Origin: DASQEH01 sp963765725
GTDB lineage: Bacteria; Actinomycetota; Actinomycetes; Propionibacteriales; Nocardioidaceae
DNA length: 64,000 nucleotides
Direction: 5' to 3'
NCBI GenBank assembly: GCA_963765725.1
Contig: CAVXXI010000003.1
Coordinates: 434,001 to 498,000, forward strand
Made by a program: the position numbers and the translations under genes
The notes under the pieces: model-generated
Database searches by the model: none
Seen by the model: the letters and a program-made list of their open reading frames with translations, nothing else
What the model was told of the DNA's origin: nothing
Shown here: one piece after another, positions 1 to 10,141 of the stretch
How the letters are laid out: every line of letters starts with the position of its first letter
Position numbering within the stretch: position 1 is the stretch's first letter

Positions 1-7
1 CAGTTCC

Positions 8-161
8 TTCCCGTCGAGGAGCCACGTACTTCCCGTCGAGGGGTCAAGTAGTTCCCGTCGAGGGGTCAAGTAGTTCCCGTCGAGGGGTCAAGTAGTTCCC
101 GGCCAGGAGTGAAGTAACTGCCGTCGAGGACTCAAGTAGTTCCGATCCACGAGTCAGACAT
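8..161 (+). repeat. 22-bp tandem array A, forward half
   Basis: Seven contiguous units start at 8, 30, 52, 74, 96, 118 and 140, exactly 22 bp apart. The unit opens TTCCCGTCGAGG and closes TCAAGTAG; the second to fourth copies are nearly identical and the outer ones diverge. There are no spacers between units, so it is not a CRISPR array. Each unit has a TCGA core flanked by C and G runs. The array continues in inverted orientation at 239-410 and lies beyond the 3' end of the sigma factor gene. Bases 162-238 between the two halves show no gene. Confidence 0.85.
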
Positions 162-238
162 GTGTGCCGTGGACGCTTTGTCCCCGCCGTCGATTCCGGA
201 TCGGCGGGAGCGACTGCGCGGCCCAGCATCCCGCCCCG

Positions 239-410
239 TCGGGCGGAATCCTTGACCCTTCGGGCGGAAGGAAGTGACTCCTCGGCGCGAACTACTTGAC
301 CCCTCGACGGGAAGGAGGTGACCCTTCGGCGGGAAAGTACCCCTCGAGGGAACGAAGTGACTTCTCGGCGGGAAGGAAGTGACTCCTCAGCGGGAAGGAA
401 GTGACCCCTC
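239..410 (-). repeat. 22-bp tandem array A, inverted half
   Basis: About eight units of mostly 22 bp (two are shortened to 18 and 21 bp), typified by CGGCGGGAAGGAAGTGACTC. They read as the reverse complement of the forward half at 8-161: TTCCCGCCGAGG against TTCCCGTCGAGG. The two halves make a large imperfect inverted repeat. The array ends 15 bases before the stop codon of the leftward sigma factor gene, so it occupies that gene's 3' flank and may act in termination or mRNA 3'-end folding; that role is inference. Confidence 0.8.
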
Positions 411-424
411 GGCGCGGGGTGGAG

Positions 425-1276
425 TCAGCTGGCGACCTGCATGGTGTCGCTCTCCAGCTCGGCGAGCTGGCTGCGCATGTCGCGGAGGATGCGGCTGAGC
501 AGTCGCGACACCTGCATCTGTGTCACGCCGAACTCCTGCGCGATCCGGGCCTGGGTCCACTCGTGGAAGAAGCGCAGGTAGATGATGCGTCGGTCACGCT
601 CGGACAGGCGCCGGCACAACGGCCGGAGAGCCAGCACGGCCTCGGCGTGGGAGAAGCCGGGGTCGTCGTCACCGAGGACATCGGCCAGCGAGCTGCCCTC
701 GTCGTCGGAGGTTCCGTTGGACCGGTCGAGCGAGCTGGGAGCGAAGCAGCCGTCGGCGGCGAGTGCTTCCACCACCTCCGAGGCCTCGGTGCCGAGCTCC
801 TCGGCGATCGCCTGCGGCGTGGGTACGTGGCCGCTCTCGTGCATGAGCCGGGCCGAGGCGGCCGAGATCTCCGCCTGCAGCTCCTGGATCCGGCGCGGGG
901 GCCGCACGACCCAGGCGTTGTCACGGAAGAACCGCTTGACCTCGCCGAGGATGGTCGGCACCGCATAGCTGAGGAAGTTGTCGCTCTTGTCGGGGTCGAA
1001 GCCGCGGGCGGCCTTGACCAGCCCGAGGCAGGCGACCTGGACAAGATCCTCGACGGGCACTCCGCGGTTGCGGTACCGCATCACGATCGACTCGGCCACC
1101 TCGATGTTGAGGAGCACGACCTCCTCGTGCAGGCGCTCCAGGGTCGCTGCGTCGGCGCCCTTCGCCTGCAGCAGCAACTCGTGGGTACGGGAAGAGCGGT
1201 CGGCAACGAGGTCGTGGTCGAGCTCGACGGAGTACAGGTGCTCGGACACAGCAGAGGAAGAAAATACGGGAGACAA
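425..1276 (-). CDS. RNA polymerase sigma factor, SigB/SigF/SigG family
   Basis: An alternative sigma factor of the stress/sporulation SigB-SigF-SigG class that directs RNA polymerase core enzyme to its promoters. Regions 2 to 4 are all visible: VPVEDLVQVACLGLVKAARGFDP and the following FLSYAVPTILGEVKRFFRD of region 2, a region 3 helix around HVPTPQAIAEELG, and the region 4 helix-turn-helix RIAQEFGVTQMQVSRLLSRIL near the C-terminus. The TTG start at 1276 is preferred because GAAGGA lies 7 bases upstream; an in-frame TTG at 1324 and a GTG at 1249 are alternatives. It is divergent from the carboxylase operon. Such factors are usually held by an anti-sigma kinase; an SpoIIAB-like ATPase lies at 15314-15718 but is not adjacent, so pairing is only a guess. 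Confidence 0.9.
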   Translation of the reverse strand: MSPVFSSSAVSEHLYSVELDHDLVADRSSRTHELLLQAKGADAATLERLHEEVVLLNIEVAESIVMRYRNRGVPVEDLVQVACLGLVKAARGFDPDKSDNFLSYAVPTILGEVKRFFRDNAWVVRPPRRIQELQAEISAASARLMHESGHVPTPQAIAEELGTEASEVVEALAADGCFAPSSLDRSNGTSDDEGSSLADVLGDDDPGFSHAEAVLALRPLCRRLSERDRRIIYLRFFHEWTQARIAQEFGVTQMQVSRLLSRILRDMRSQLAELESDTMQVAS

Positions 1277-1396
1277 GGCACAATCCTTCGAGTCGCACAA
1301 GAAGGTATGTGGCAGTTGTCTCAACCACTGATCTCAGCAAACCACGCCCAGCCTTACAGTGCAAGCCCCAAAACTTATGCTTGTCCTGAGAAGCCA

Positions 1397-2971
1397 GTGA
1401 CTAGCATTGCTGCGGTGGAGTCCGCCCTGCTCGAGCTCGTCGCCGAGCTGAAGGAGCGGCTTGCGGTCGTGCGACTCGGCGGCACGGAGTCCGCCCGCGC
1501 CCGCCACACCGGGCGGGGCAAGCTGCTGGTACGGGACCGCGTCGACCGGCTCCTCGACCCGGGCTCGCCGTTCCTCGAGGTCGCCCCGCTGGCGGCGTAC
1601 GGCATGTACGACGACGCCGTCCCGGCCGCGGGAATGGTCGCCGGCCTCGGCCAGGTGAGCGGCCGCACGTGCGTCGTGGTGGCGAACGACGCGACGGTGA
1701 AGGGCGGGACGTACTACCCCGTCACCGTCAAGAAGCACCTGCGTGCCCAGGACATCGCCCGTGCCAACAAGCTGCCCTGCATCTACCTGGTGGACTCGGG
1801 CGGCGCGTTCCTCCCGATGCAGGACGAGGTCTTCCCCGACCGCGACCACTTCGGTCGGATCTTCTTCAACCAGGCCACGTTGTCGGCAGAGGGCATCGCG
1901 CAGATCGCGGCGGTGATGGGCTCGTGTACCGCCGGCGGAGCCTACGTGCCGGCGATGTCAGACGAGTCGGTAATCGTCCGCAACGAGGGCACGATCTTCC
2001 TCGGTGGCCCGCCCCTCGTGAAGGCCGCAACCGGCGAGGTCGTCACCTCCGAGGAGCTCGGCGGGGGCGACGTGCACGCGCGGAGGTCCGGCGTCGTGGA
2101 CCATCTGGCGGCCGACGACGATGCCGCGCTCGCGATCGTCCGCTCCGCCATCGCCACGCTCGGGCGAGCGGCGCCGCCGACGCTGGTCGCGCACGAGCCC
2201 GAGGACCCCCTCGAGGACCCCGCCACCCTGTACGACGTCGTGCCGGCGGACACGCGCACCCCGTACGACGTGCGCGAGGTGATCCGCCGGGTAGTCGACG
2301 GCTCGAGGCTCCACGAGTTCAAGGCCCTCTACGGCGAGACGCTTGTCTGCGGGTTCGCCCGGATCTGGGGGTACGACGTCGGCATCGTCGCCAACAACGG
2401 GATCCTCTTCAGCGAGTCGAGCCTGAAAGGCGCGCACTTCATCGAGCTGTGCAACGCGCGCGGGTTGCCGCTGGTGTTCCTGCAGAACATCACGGGCTTC
2501 ATGGTGGGGCGTCAGTACGAGGCGGGCGGCATCGCGAAGGACGGGGCGAAGCTCGTGACAGCGGTGGCGTGCTCCGTGGTCCCGAAGTTCACGGTGGTCA
2601 TCGGCGGGTCGTTCGGTGCCGGGAACTACGGCATGTGCGGCCGCGCGTACGACCCCCGGTTCCTGTGGATGTGGCCGAACGCGCGCATCTCGGTGATGGG
2701 CGGCGAGCAGGCGGCGGCGGTGCTCGCGACGGTACGCCGCGACGCCGTAGAGGCGCGGGGCGAGACCTGGACGGCCGAGGACGAGGAGGCGTTCCGGCGC
2801 CCGATCCGCGACCAGTACGAGACCCAGGGCTCGCCGTACTACTCGACCGCACGGCTATGGGACGACGCCATCATCGACCCAGTCGACACCCGCCGCGTGC
2901 TGGGCATGGGCCTCGAGGCCGCCTCGCACGCTCCCTTGCCCGAGCCGCGCTACGGCGTCTTCCGGATGTGA
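1397..2971 (+). CDS. accD1: 3-methylcrotonyl-CoA carboxylase beta subunit (carboxyltransferase)
   Basis: The carboxyltransferase subunit of a biotin-dependent acyl-CoA carboxylase, 524 residues, the usual length for MCC beta (AccD1 type). It moves CO2 from carboxybiotin to 3-methylcrotonyl-CoA in leucine breakdown. KGGTYYPVTVKKH near residues 101-113 and SCTAGGAYVPAMSDE near 175-190 are typical of MCC beta rather than propionyl-CoA carboxylase; the second oxyanion-hole loop GGSFGAGNYGM lies near 403-413. The reading frame is open leftward to 401, but that part overlaps the sigma gene antisense, so the GTG at 1397 is taken as the start. The gene is followed after 7 bases by the alpha subunit and then by HMG-CoA lyase, which supports the leucine assignment. 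Confidence 0.93.
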   Translation: MTSIAAVESALLELVAELKERLAVVRLGGTESARARHTGRGKLLVRDRVDRLLDPGSPFLEVAPLAAYGMYDDAVPAAGMVAGLGQVSGRTCVVVANDATVKGGTYYPVTVKKHLRAQDIARANKLPCIYLVDSGGAFLPMQDEVFPDRDHFGRIFFNQATLSAEGIAQIAAVMGSCTAGGAYVPAMSDESVIVRNEGTIFLGGPPLVKAATGEVVTSEELGGGDVHARRSGVVDHLAADDDAALAIVRSAIATLGRAAPPTLVAHEPEDPLEDPATLYDVVPADTRTPYDVREVIRRVVDGSRLHEFKALYGETLVCGFARIWGYDVGIVANNGILFSESSLKGAHFIELCNARGLPLVFLQNITGFMVGRQYEAGGIAKDGAKLVTAVACSVVPKFTVVIGGSFGAGNYGMCGRAYDPRFLWMWPNARISVMGGEQAAAVLATVRRDAVEARGETWTAEDEEAFRRPIRDQYETQGSPYYSTARLWDDAIIDPVDTRRVLGMGLEAASHAPLPEPRYGVFRM

Positions 2972-2978
2972 GCGCGTC

Positions 2979-5026
<2,048 letters not shown>

Positions 5027-5030
<4 letters not shown>

Positions 5031-5953
5031 GGAGACTCCCGCAGATCGAAGCAATGGCAGGGATGCCGTCGAAGGTGTCGGTCTACGAGGTAGGGCCGCG
5101 CGACGGACTGCAGAACGAGTCGGCAACGCTGCCGGTCGCGGTGAAGGCGGAGTTCATCACCCGGCTTGCGGCGGCAGGGCTGCAGACGATCGAGGTCACC
5201 AGCTTCGTGTCGCCGAAATGGGTGCCCCAGCTCGCCGACGCCGCCGAGTTGCTCGATGCCATCGGCCCGGCAGCGGCGCCGCGGATGCCGGTACTGGTGC
5301 CGAACTCGCGGGGGCTCGAACGAGCCCTGGCCAAGGGCGTCCGCGACATCGCCATCTTCGCCAGCGCAACGGAGTCGTTCGCCCAGCGCAACCTCAACCG
5401 CAGCCTCGAGAGCCAGTTCGAGATGTTCGAGCCGGTGGTCGCCGGGGCGCGTGCGAGGGGGGTGCGCGTTCGTGGCTACATCTCGATGTGTTTCGGCGAC
5501 CCTTGGGAAGGCCCTGTCAAGGCGTCCCAGGTCCTTGCGGTCGGCCGACGGCTGTTGGAGATGGGCTGCGACGAGCTGTCCCTCGGCGACACCATCGGCG
5601 TCGCGACACCAGGGCAGGTCGACCGCGTCCTGTCCGCGTTCATCGACGACGGCACGGCGCTGGAGCAGATCGCGGTCCACTTCCACGACACCTACGGACA
5701 GGCGCTGTCGAACACGCTGACCGCACTGCGCCGAGGCGTCTCGACGGTCGACTCGTCGGCCGGTGGGCTAGGCGGGTGTCCCTACGCCGAGAGCGCCACG
5801 GGGAACCTCGCTACCGAGGACCTGGTGTGGCAGCTCGACGGTCTTGGCATCGAGACTGGCGTCGACCTGGACGCGCTCGTCGCCACCACCGGCTGGATGG
5901 CCGACAGGATCGGCAAGACTCCGGCGTCGCGGGTTGCGACGGCACTGCTCTGA
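5027..5953 (+). CDS. Hydroxymethylglutaryl-CoA lyase
   Basis: Cleaves 3-hydroxy-3-methylglutaryl-CoA to acetoacetate and acetyl-CoA, the last step of leucine degradation. The HMGL-like TIM-barrel motifs are clear: GPRDGLQNE near residues 23-31 (catalytic Arg and metal-binding Asp), SFVSPKWVPQ, the metal-binding HFHDTYG near 217, and the signature GGLGGCPYAESATGN near 243-257 with its catalytic cysteine. At 308 residues it is of normal length. The GTG at 5027 overlaps the accA1 stop; an in-frame ATG at 5054 could be the true start, since family members often begin close to the SKVSVYEVGPRDG segment. Isovaleryl-CoA dehydrogenase and methylglutaconyl-CoA hydratase are not in this window. Confidence 0.93.
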
Positions 5954-5986
5954 GGCGGCCCCGCTAGTCGGGTCGCTGCCCTGCCC

Positions 5987-6066
5987 GCTCGACCGGACAT
6001 TTGCGCCCGCTCGACCGGAATTGCGCCGGCTCGACCGGACATTTGCGCCTGCTCGACCGGATCAGG
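5987..6066 (+). repeat. 22-bp tandem array B between convergent genes
   Basis: Three full units and a partial fourth start at 5987, 6009, 6029 and 6051. Units one and three are 22 bp and typified by GCTCGACCGGACATTTGCGC; the second is shortened to 20 bp. The array fills the space between the 3' ends of the HMG-CoA lyase gene and the leftward EcsC-like gene, reaching into the latter's stop region. The same unit recurs in inverted arrays around 21256-21450 and 22224-22383. Confidence 0.85.
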
Positions 6067-6069
6067 CCG

Positions 6070-6744
6070 CTAGTGCCGCGCGCGCAGCTCCTTGGCGGCG
6101 TACCGGCCGACCTGGTACGTCGCGTACCCGTCGGTGACCGCCCCGATGCCGCCGCCGATGACGGGCGTACGGCGACCGACGACGGCGATCGTGCGCTTCC
6201 CGGCGACCCTCGTCAGGAGCTCGCCCGTGACCTCGGCGGCCAACCGCGCGTCCAGCTCGGGGTCGCGTGCCGGCGCCGTCGCGATCGCCATCGGGCTGCT
6301 CGGAAGCTTCTTCTTCCGGACCAGTGACTTGACCGTGTCCTCCCCGAGCATGCAGGCGAGGACGGCGTTGCGGACCCTGGGGTCGTCGAGGTCGTAGCCG
6401 CGCAGATGGGCGATCCCCGCGACCAGGTGGCACTGGAGGAGAGCCAGCCCGGAGACGTTCAGGGGCAGCGTGAGCGCCATCGTGACGAGCCCACCGATGT
6501 TGGTGAGGAACCCCTCGACGCTGGCGAGACGTACGTGCGAGTCGATCAGGCTGCGGATGGCCGCCGTGACGTCGCCGTCATGGTCCGCGAGACGCTTGTC
6601 GGCCGCCTCCGCAGCCCCCGGCAGCGGGCCGAAGCCGTCGACGGCACGGTCGAAGGCCTGGCGCACGAACCCCGACGTCAGCGCTGGTGCATGACTGCGC
6701 GCGATCGGGGCCATCAGCTTGCCGGCGATCTTTGCTGCTCCCAT
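6070..6744 (-). CDS. EcsC family protein
   Basis: A 224-residue protein resembling the EcsC family, small proteins of unclear function with a hydrophobic central part. Features seen: ALTSGFVRQAFDRAVDGFGPLPG, a hydrophobic stretch VTMALTLPLNVSGLALLQCHLVAGIAHLRGYDLDDPRVR, and a glycine-rich C-terminal segment (PVIGGGIGAVTDGYATYQVGRYA) likely associated with membrane. The ATG at 6744 is chosen because GGGAG lies about 8 bases upstream; the frame is open further upstream but without a ribosome site. It is convergent with the leucine operon, with 22-bp array B between them. Function unknown. Confidence 0.75.
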   Translation of the reverse strand: MGAAKIAGKLMAPIARSHAPALTSGFVRQAFDRAVDGFGPLPGAAEAADKRLADHDGDVTAAIRSLIDSHVRLASVEGFLTNIGGLVTMALTLPLNVSGLALLQCHLVAGIAHLRGYDLDDPRVRNAVLACMLGEDTVKSLVRKKKLPSSPMAIATAPARDPELDARLAAEVTGELLTRVAGKRTIAVVGRRTPVIGGGIGAVTDGYATYQVGRYAAKELRARH

Positions 6745-6905
6745 GACCAGTGCTCCCTGCTGCTTGCGGACAGCCAACTGTACGCACTGTCGGCGGGCGC
6801 CGGCCTCTGAAGGCCCAGTCGGCGGGGGCACGACAGGCGACGGGGGTACCGTGAAGGCGCAGGAGACGGCGACATCAGAGCCTTTCGTCACGGAGGAGTG
6901 CAGTC

Positions 6906-7085
6906 ATGGCCGAGCCGGAAACGACGGACCACGAGGAGGACGAGACCCGGCGCAAGTTCCGCGAGGCGCTGGAGCGCAAGAAGGCCACGCAGCGGGAGAT
7001 GCACGCGGAAGGCAACCCCAACAAGGGAATCCGTGAGGCCCACAACGACAAGCAGCAGCGGGAGTTCCGGCGCAAGTCCGGCTGA
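6906..7085 (+). CDS. DUF5302 family small protein
   Basis: A 59-residue, highly charged protein, MAEPETTDHEEDETRRKFRE at its N-terminus and EFRRKSG at its C-terminus. The acidic head, the KFREALERK segment and the basic RRKSG tail match the DUF5302 family found across actinobacteria. GGAGG lies 9 bases upstream of the ATG. No membrane segment or cysteine is present, and it is probably mostly disordered or helical. It ends 8 bases before the kinase-like gene downstream, so the two may be cotranscribed. Function unknown. Confidence 0.8.
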   Translation: MAEPETTDHEEDETRRKFREALERKKATQREMHAEGNPNKGIREAHNDKQQREFRRKSG

Positions 7086-7093
7086 GAGCGCCC

Positions 7094-8149
7094 ATGCACG
7101 CCGATTCGCCGCTGGCGTCACCGCCCACCTGGTACGGCCCCGCGACCTGGACGTCGGCACGTTGGCGCGACGACGTCACCGGATGGCTGGACGACCGGCT
7201 CGCCGCTCTGGGCGAACGGCGTACCGGCGAGGTCGAGCAGCCGCACCTGCGACCCTGGTCCACCGCTCTTCGGGCCGAAACGTCGTGCGGGACCGTCTGG
7301 CTGAAGGCCCCTGGGCCGGGCGCGGCATTCGAGGTGTCGCTGTACCCGGTACTCGCAACCCGTGCCGGCGAGCACGTGCTCACCCCGCTCGCGGTCGACG
7401 TGGAGCGTCGATGGCTATTGCTCCCGGACGGCGGTCCGGTTCTGGGCGACGTCCTGCAGGGTCGACCGCTGATCGACGCGCTCTGCGCGGCAGTCGCCGC
7501 GTACGGGCAGCTGCAACTCGACCTCGCCGGGTCGGTCGGCGAGCTGCTGGATGCCGGCGTCCCCGACATGAGGGTCGAGGTCATGGCGTCCAGGCTCGCT
7601 CAGGCATTGGAGGTCGTCCGCCCGTACGTCGAGAGCAGCCACGACGATGCCGACCGGGCGACGTACGAGCGACTGCGCCGCACGCAAGAGGAGTTCACGC
7701 GTGCCTGCGGTGAGCTCGGACGTTCGGTCGTACCGGCCTCCCTGCAGCACGGCGACCTGCACCCGCACAACATCTTCTCGGGGGCACGAGCCGGCTCGTC
7801 CCCGGTCTTCTTCGACTGGGGCGACAGCGCGGTGGCGCATCCGTTCACCACGATGCTCGTGACCTTGCGCGTGGTCAGGAGTCTGGCCGCCGGCGACTCC
7901 GGAGGCCGCGACGTGGTACGGGTGCGGGACGCCTACCTCGAGCCCTTCGCCTCCCTGGCCCCGCGACGAGAGCTCGTCGACGAGCTCGAGCGGGCCTGCC
8001 ACATCGGCAAGGTCGCTCGGTCCCTTACCTGGGCTGCGCAGCTGTCCGGTCTGCCCGCGGCCGACGCGGCCGCTGATGCGGACATCCCCTTCGCCTGGCT
8101 CGCGCTGGTGCTCGACTCCAGCTACCTGGGCGACGTCGATGCCGATTGA
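7094..8149 (+). CDS. Aminoglycoside phosphotransferase (APH) family protein
   Basis: A 351-residue kinase-fold protein. The Brenner-type catalytic loop is LQHGDLHPHNIFSG near residues 217-230, followed by the metal-binding DWGD near 240. The first lobe is short, and no clear glycine-rich loop is visible. In actinobacteria such proteins are rarely real resistance enzymes; small-molecule kinases of this fold act on sugars, choline or amino sugars. The gene overlaps the following aat by 11 bases, so the two form a coupled pair. The substrate cannot be told from sequence. Confidence 0.85.
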   Translation: MHADSPLASPPTWYGPATWTSARWRDDVTGWLDDRLAALGERRTGEVEQPHLRPWSTALRAETSCGTVWLKAPGPGAAFEVSLYPVLATRAGEHVLTPLAVDVERRWLLLPDGGPVLGDVLQGRPLIDALCAAVAAYGQLQLDLAGSVGELLDAGVPDMRVEVMASRLAQALEVVRPYVESSHDDADRATYERLRRTQEEFTRACGELGRSVVPASLQHGDLHPHNIFSGARAGSSPVFFDWGDSAVAHPFTTMLVTLRVVRSLAAGDSGGRDVVRVRDAYLEPFASLAPRRELVDELERACHIGKVARSLTWAAQLSGLPAADAAADADIPFAWLALVLDSSYLGDVDAD

Positions 8150-8801
8150 GCCGCCGCCGACGTCCTGGGTGTTCCCGGAGCCCGAGGACTCCGGCGACGA
8201 CGTCGTCGCCATCGGGGCCGACTTGGAGCCTGGGACGCTGCTGAGCGCCTATCGGCAAGGCCTCTTCCCGATGCCGGTGGCTGCCGGCGGCGACATCGCG
8301 TGGTGGTCGCCGGTACGGCGGGGAGTGCTGCCGCTCGAGTCGTTGCGCGTCCCCAGATCGCTGCGGAAATCAGCCAGGCGGTTCCGGACGACGGTCGACA
8401 CGGCCTACGACGAGGTCGTCGCCGGGTGTGCAGACCCGACCCGCCCGGGTGGGTGGATCGACGACCAGGTCGCGTCGGCTTACCGGGCGTTGCACGACCT
8501 GGGTTGGGCGCACTCCGTCGAGGTGTGGCGAGGCGACGCGCTCGCCGGGGGCCTGTACGGCGTGGCGATCGGAGGGCTCTTCGCTGGGGAGTCGATGTTC
8601 CATCGGGAGCGCGATGCGTCGAAGGTCGCACTCATGAGCCTGGTCGCTCTGCTGGGCGACGACCCCGGCGACCGGCTGCTTGACCTGCAGTGGTCGACTC
8701 CGCATCTGCAGAGCCTGGGCGCGATCGAGATCTCCCGGGCGGAGTACGCGCGGCGGCTGGCCCGGGCACTCGCTCTTCCGCTGCCAGAGGTGTGGCGTTG
8801 A
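8139..8801 (+). CDS. aat: Leucyl/phenylalanyl-tRNA--protein transferase
   Basis: Transfers Leu or Phe from aminoacyl-tRNA to N-terminal Arg or Lys of proteins, marking them for the ClpS-ClpAP/ClpCP N-end rule pathway. The 220 residues carry the family hallmarks: FPEPEDSGDDVVAIGADLEPGTLLSAYRQGLFPMP at the N-terminus, WWSPVRRGVLPLE, the central HSVEVWRGDALAGGLYGVAIGGLFAGESMFHR block that forms the active site, and DLQWSTPHLQSLGA. The ATG at 8139 lies inside the end of the previous gene (11-base overlap); the open frame extends upstream without homology. Confidence 0.95.
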   Translation: MPIEPPPTSWVFPEPEDSGDDVVAIGADLEPGTLLSAYRQGLFPMPVAAGGDIAWWSPVRRGVLPLESLRVPRSLRKSARRFRTTVDTAYDEVVAGCADPTRPGGWIDDQVASAYRALHDLGWAHSVEVWRGDALAGGLYGVAIGGLFAGESMFHRERDASKVALMSLVALLGDDPGDRLLDLQWSTPHLQSLGAIEISRAEYARRLARALALPLPEVWR

Positions 8802-8829
8802 GTGCGGTCTCGGCCGGCCCGGGTAGGGG

Positions 8830-9198
8830 TCAGCCTGCGGCGGCCGGCTGCTGCTCAGTCGCTCCGAACGCCCAGTCGGCGAACGGTTCCTGGTCGTCGG
8901 GCGTCCGCTGCCGGGGCGGCAGGGCCGTCGGTGGCGGGAGAGCTCGAGACGGTTCCCGGCGCGAGGGCTCGGGACGTGAGATCGACACGCCCCCGGCTCC
9001 TCGCAGACCGTCGACCAGGGCGTCGACGAAGCTGGCGACGTCAGATGTCTCGAGCCGGAAGGTTCCCGTACAGACGTGGTCGCGCCAGAGCGACAGTACG
9101 ACGACATCGGCCTCCTGATGCCAGGTCAGCCGCATCGCCCGGCCGTCGCCGCGCGCGTCGAGGAACACCTCGCCGGGTGCGCGGGTCCGATGCGACAT
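8830..9198 (-). CDS. Hypothetical protein, actinobacterial
   Basis: A 122-residue protein starting MSHRTRAPGEVFLDARGDGR. The N-terminal 70 residues look like a compact beta-rich domain (AMRLTWHQEADVVVLSLWRDHVCTGTFRLE) followed by a helix (DVASFVDALVDGLRGA), and the last 40 residues are proline- and arginine-rich. I do not recognise a named family. The ATG at 9198 is used because the conserved-looking part begins there; the frame is open upstream over the start region of the divergent glycosylase gene. It is convergent with aat. Confidence 0.6.
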   Translation of the reverse strand: MSHRTRAPGEVFLDARGDGRAMRLTWHQEADVVVLSLWRDHVCTGTFRLETSDVASFVDALVDGLRGAGGVSISRPEPSRREPSRALPPPTALPPRQRTPDDQEPFADWAFGATEQQPAAAG

Positions 9199-9274
9199 GG
9201 CGCCATGATGCCCTGCGGTTCTGCCACCGGCAAACGGTGGAACGGCAGCCGCCGGAAAGGGGCACACTGTTACC

Positions 9275-10135
9275 GTGCCGGAGCTCCCTGAAGTACAGGC
9301 CCTCGCGGACGACCTGCGCGCCCGCCTCGAGGACCGCGCGGTCGCCCGCCTCGACGTGGTGGCGTTCTCGGCCCTGAAGACCTTCAGCCCGCCTCCGTCC
9401 GCGCTGCAGGGCCTGTTCGTGAGCGGCGTCTCGCGGCACGGCAAGTTCCTCGACATCGCAGTCGACGAGCTCCACCTCGTCGTCCACCTGGCCCGCGGAG
9501 GCTGGATCCGGTGGCGCGACGAGTTGCCGTCGGTACCCGCGCGGCCCGGCAAGGGCCCGCTCGCGGCGCGGCTGGCGCTCGATGACGGCTCGGGGCTCGA
9601 CTTCACCGAGGCGGGCACTCAGAAACGGCTGGCCATCTATGTCGTCGAGGCGGTCGACCAGATCCCGGGCATAGCGCGGCTCGGGCCCGACCCGCTCGAC
9701 GCCGCGTTCACGATCGACGTACTCGCTTCGATCCTGAAGGCCGCCGGGCGCTCGCAGCTGAAGGGCGTGCTTCGCGACCAGTCGGTGATCGCCGGAATCG
9801 GGAACGCCTACAGCGACGAGATCCTCCACGTGGCCAAGATGTCGCCGTTCAAGCCGGCCGCGATGCCACCCGAGGACGTGGAGCACCTGTACGTCGCTAT
9901 CTCGGCGACGTTGCGTGACGCTGTCTCCAGGTCGGAGGGTCTGTCGGCGTCGGAGCTGAAAAAGGAGAAGAAGTCCGGCCTGCGCGTCCACGGTCGTACG
10001 GGCGAGGCCTGCCCGGTGTGCGGCGACACCGTACGTGAGGTGTCGTTCGCCGACTCGTCCCTGCAGTACTGCCCCACGTGCCAAACGGGCGGCAAGCCTC
10101 TCGCCGACCGGCGGCTCTCGCGGCTGCTGAAGTAG
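9275..10135 (+). CDS. Fpg/Nei family DNA glycosylase (formamidopyrimidine/endonuclease VIII type)
   Basis: A base-excision repair enzyme of 286 residues that removes oxidised bases and nicks the abasic site. After the GTG start the protein begins with Pro2-Glu3 (PELPEVQALADDLR), the catalytic N-terminus of the family. The helix-two-turn-helix region contains QSVIAGIGNAYSDEILHVAKMSPF near residues 170-193. A C-terminal zinc finger is formed by CPVC near residue 247 and CPTC near 269, closing with TGGKPLADRRLSRLLK. The zinc finger lacks the usual QRSTF-like ending and there is a KKEKKSGLRVHGR segment, as in the actinobacterial Nei-like group, so substrate preference (8-oxoG or oxidised pyrimidines) is not settled. 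It is divergent from the small gene to the left. Confidence 0.9.
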   Translation: MPELPEVQALADDLRARLEDRAVARLDVVAFSALKTFSPPPSALQGLFVSGVSRHGKFLDIAVDELHLVVHLARGGWIRWRDELPSVPARPGKGPLAARLALDDGSGLDFTEAGTQKRLAIYVVEAVDQIPGIARLGPDPLDAAFTIDVLASILKAAGRSQLKGVLRDQSVIAGIGNAYSDEILHVAKMSPFKPAAMPPEDVEHLYVAISATLRDAVSRSEGLSASELKKEKKSGLRVHGRTGEACPVCGDTVREVSFADSSLQYCPTCQTGGKPLADRRLSRLLK

Positions 10136-10141
10136 CCGGGA

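Noticed and set aside
8..410. CRISPR array
   Set aside because: Units are contiguous with no spacers, unit sequence drifts, and no cas genes are present.
401..1396. N-terminal extension of about 330 codons on the carboxylase beta subunit frame
   Set aside because: It is antisense to the sigma factor gene, has no carboxyltransferase similarity, and a GTG at 1397 gives the normal family length.
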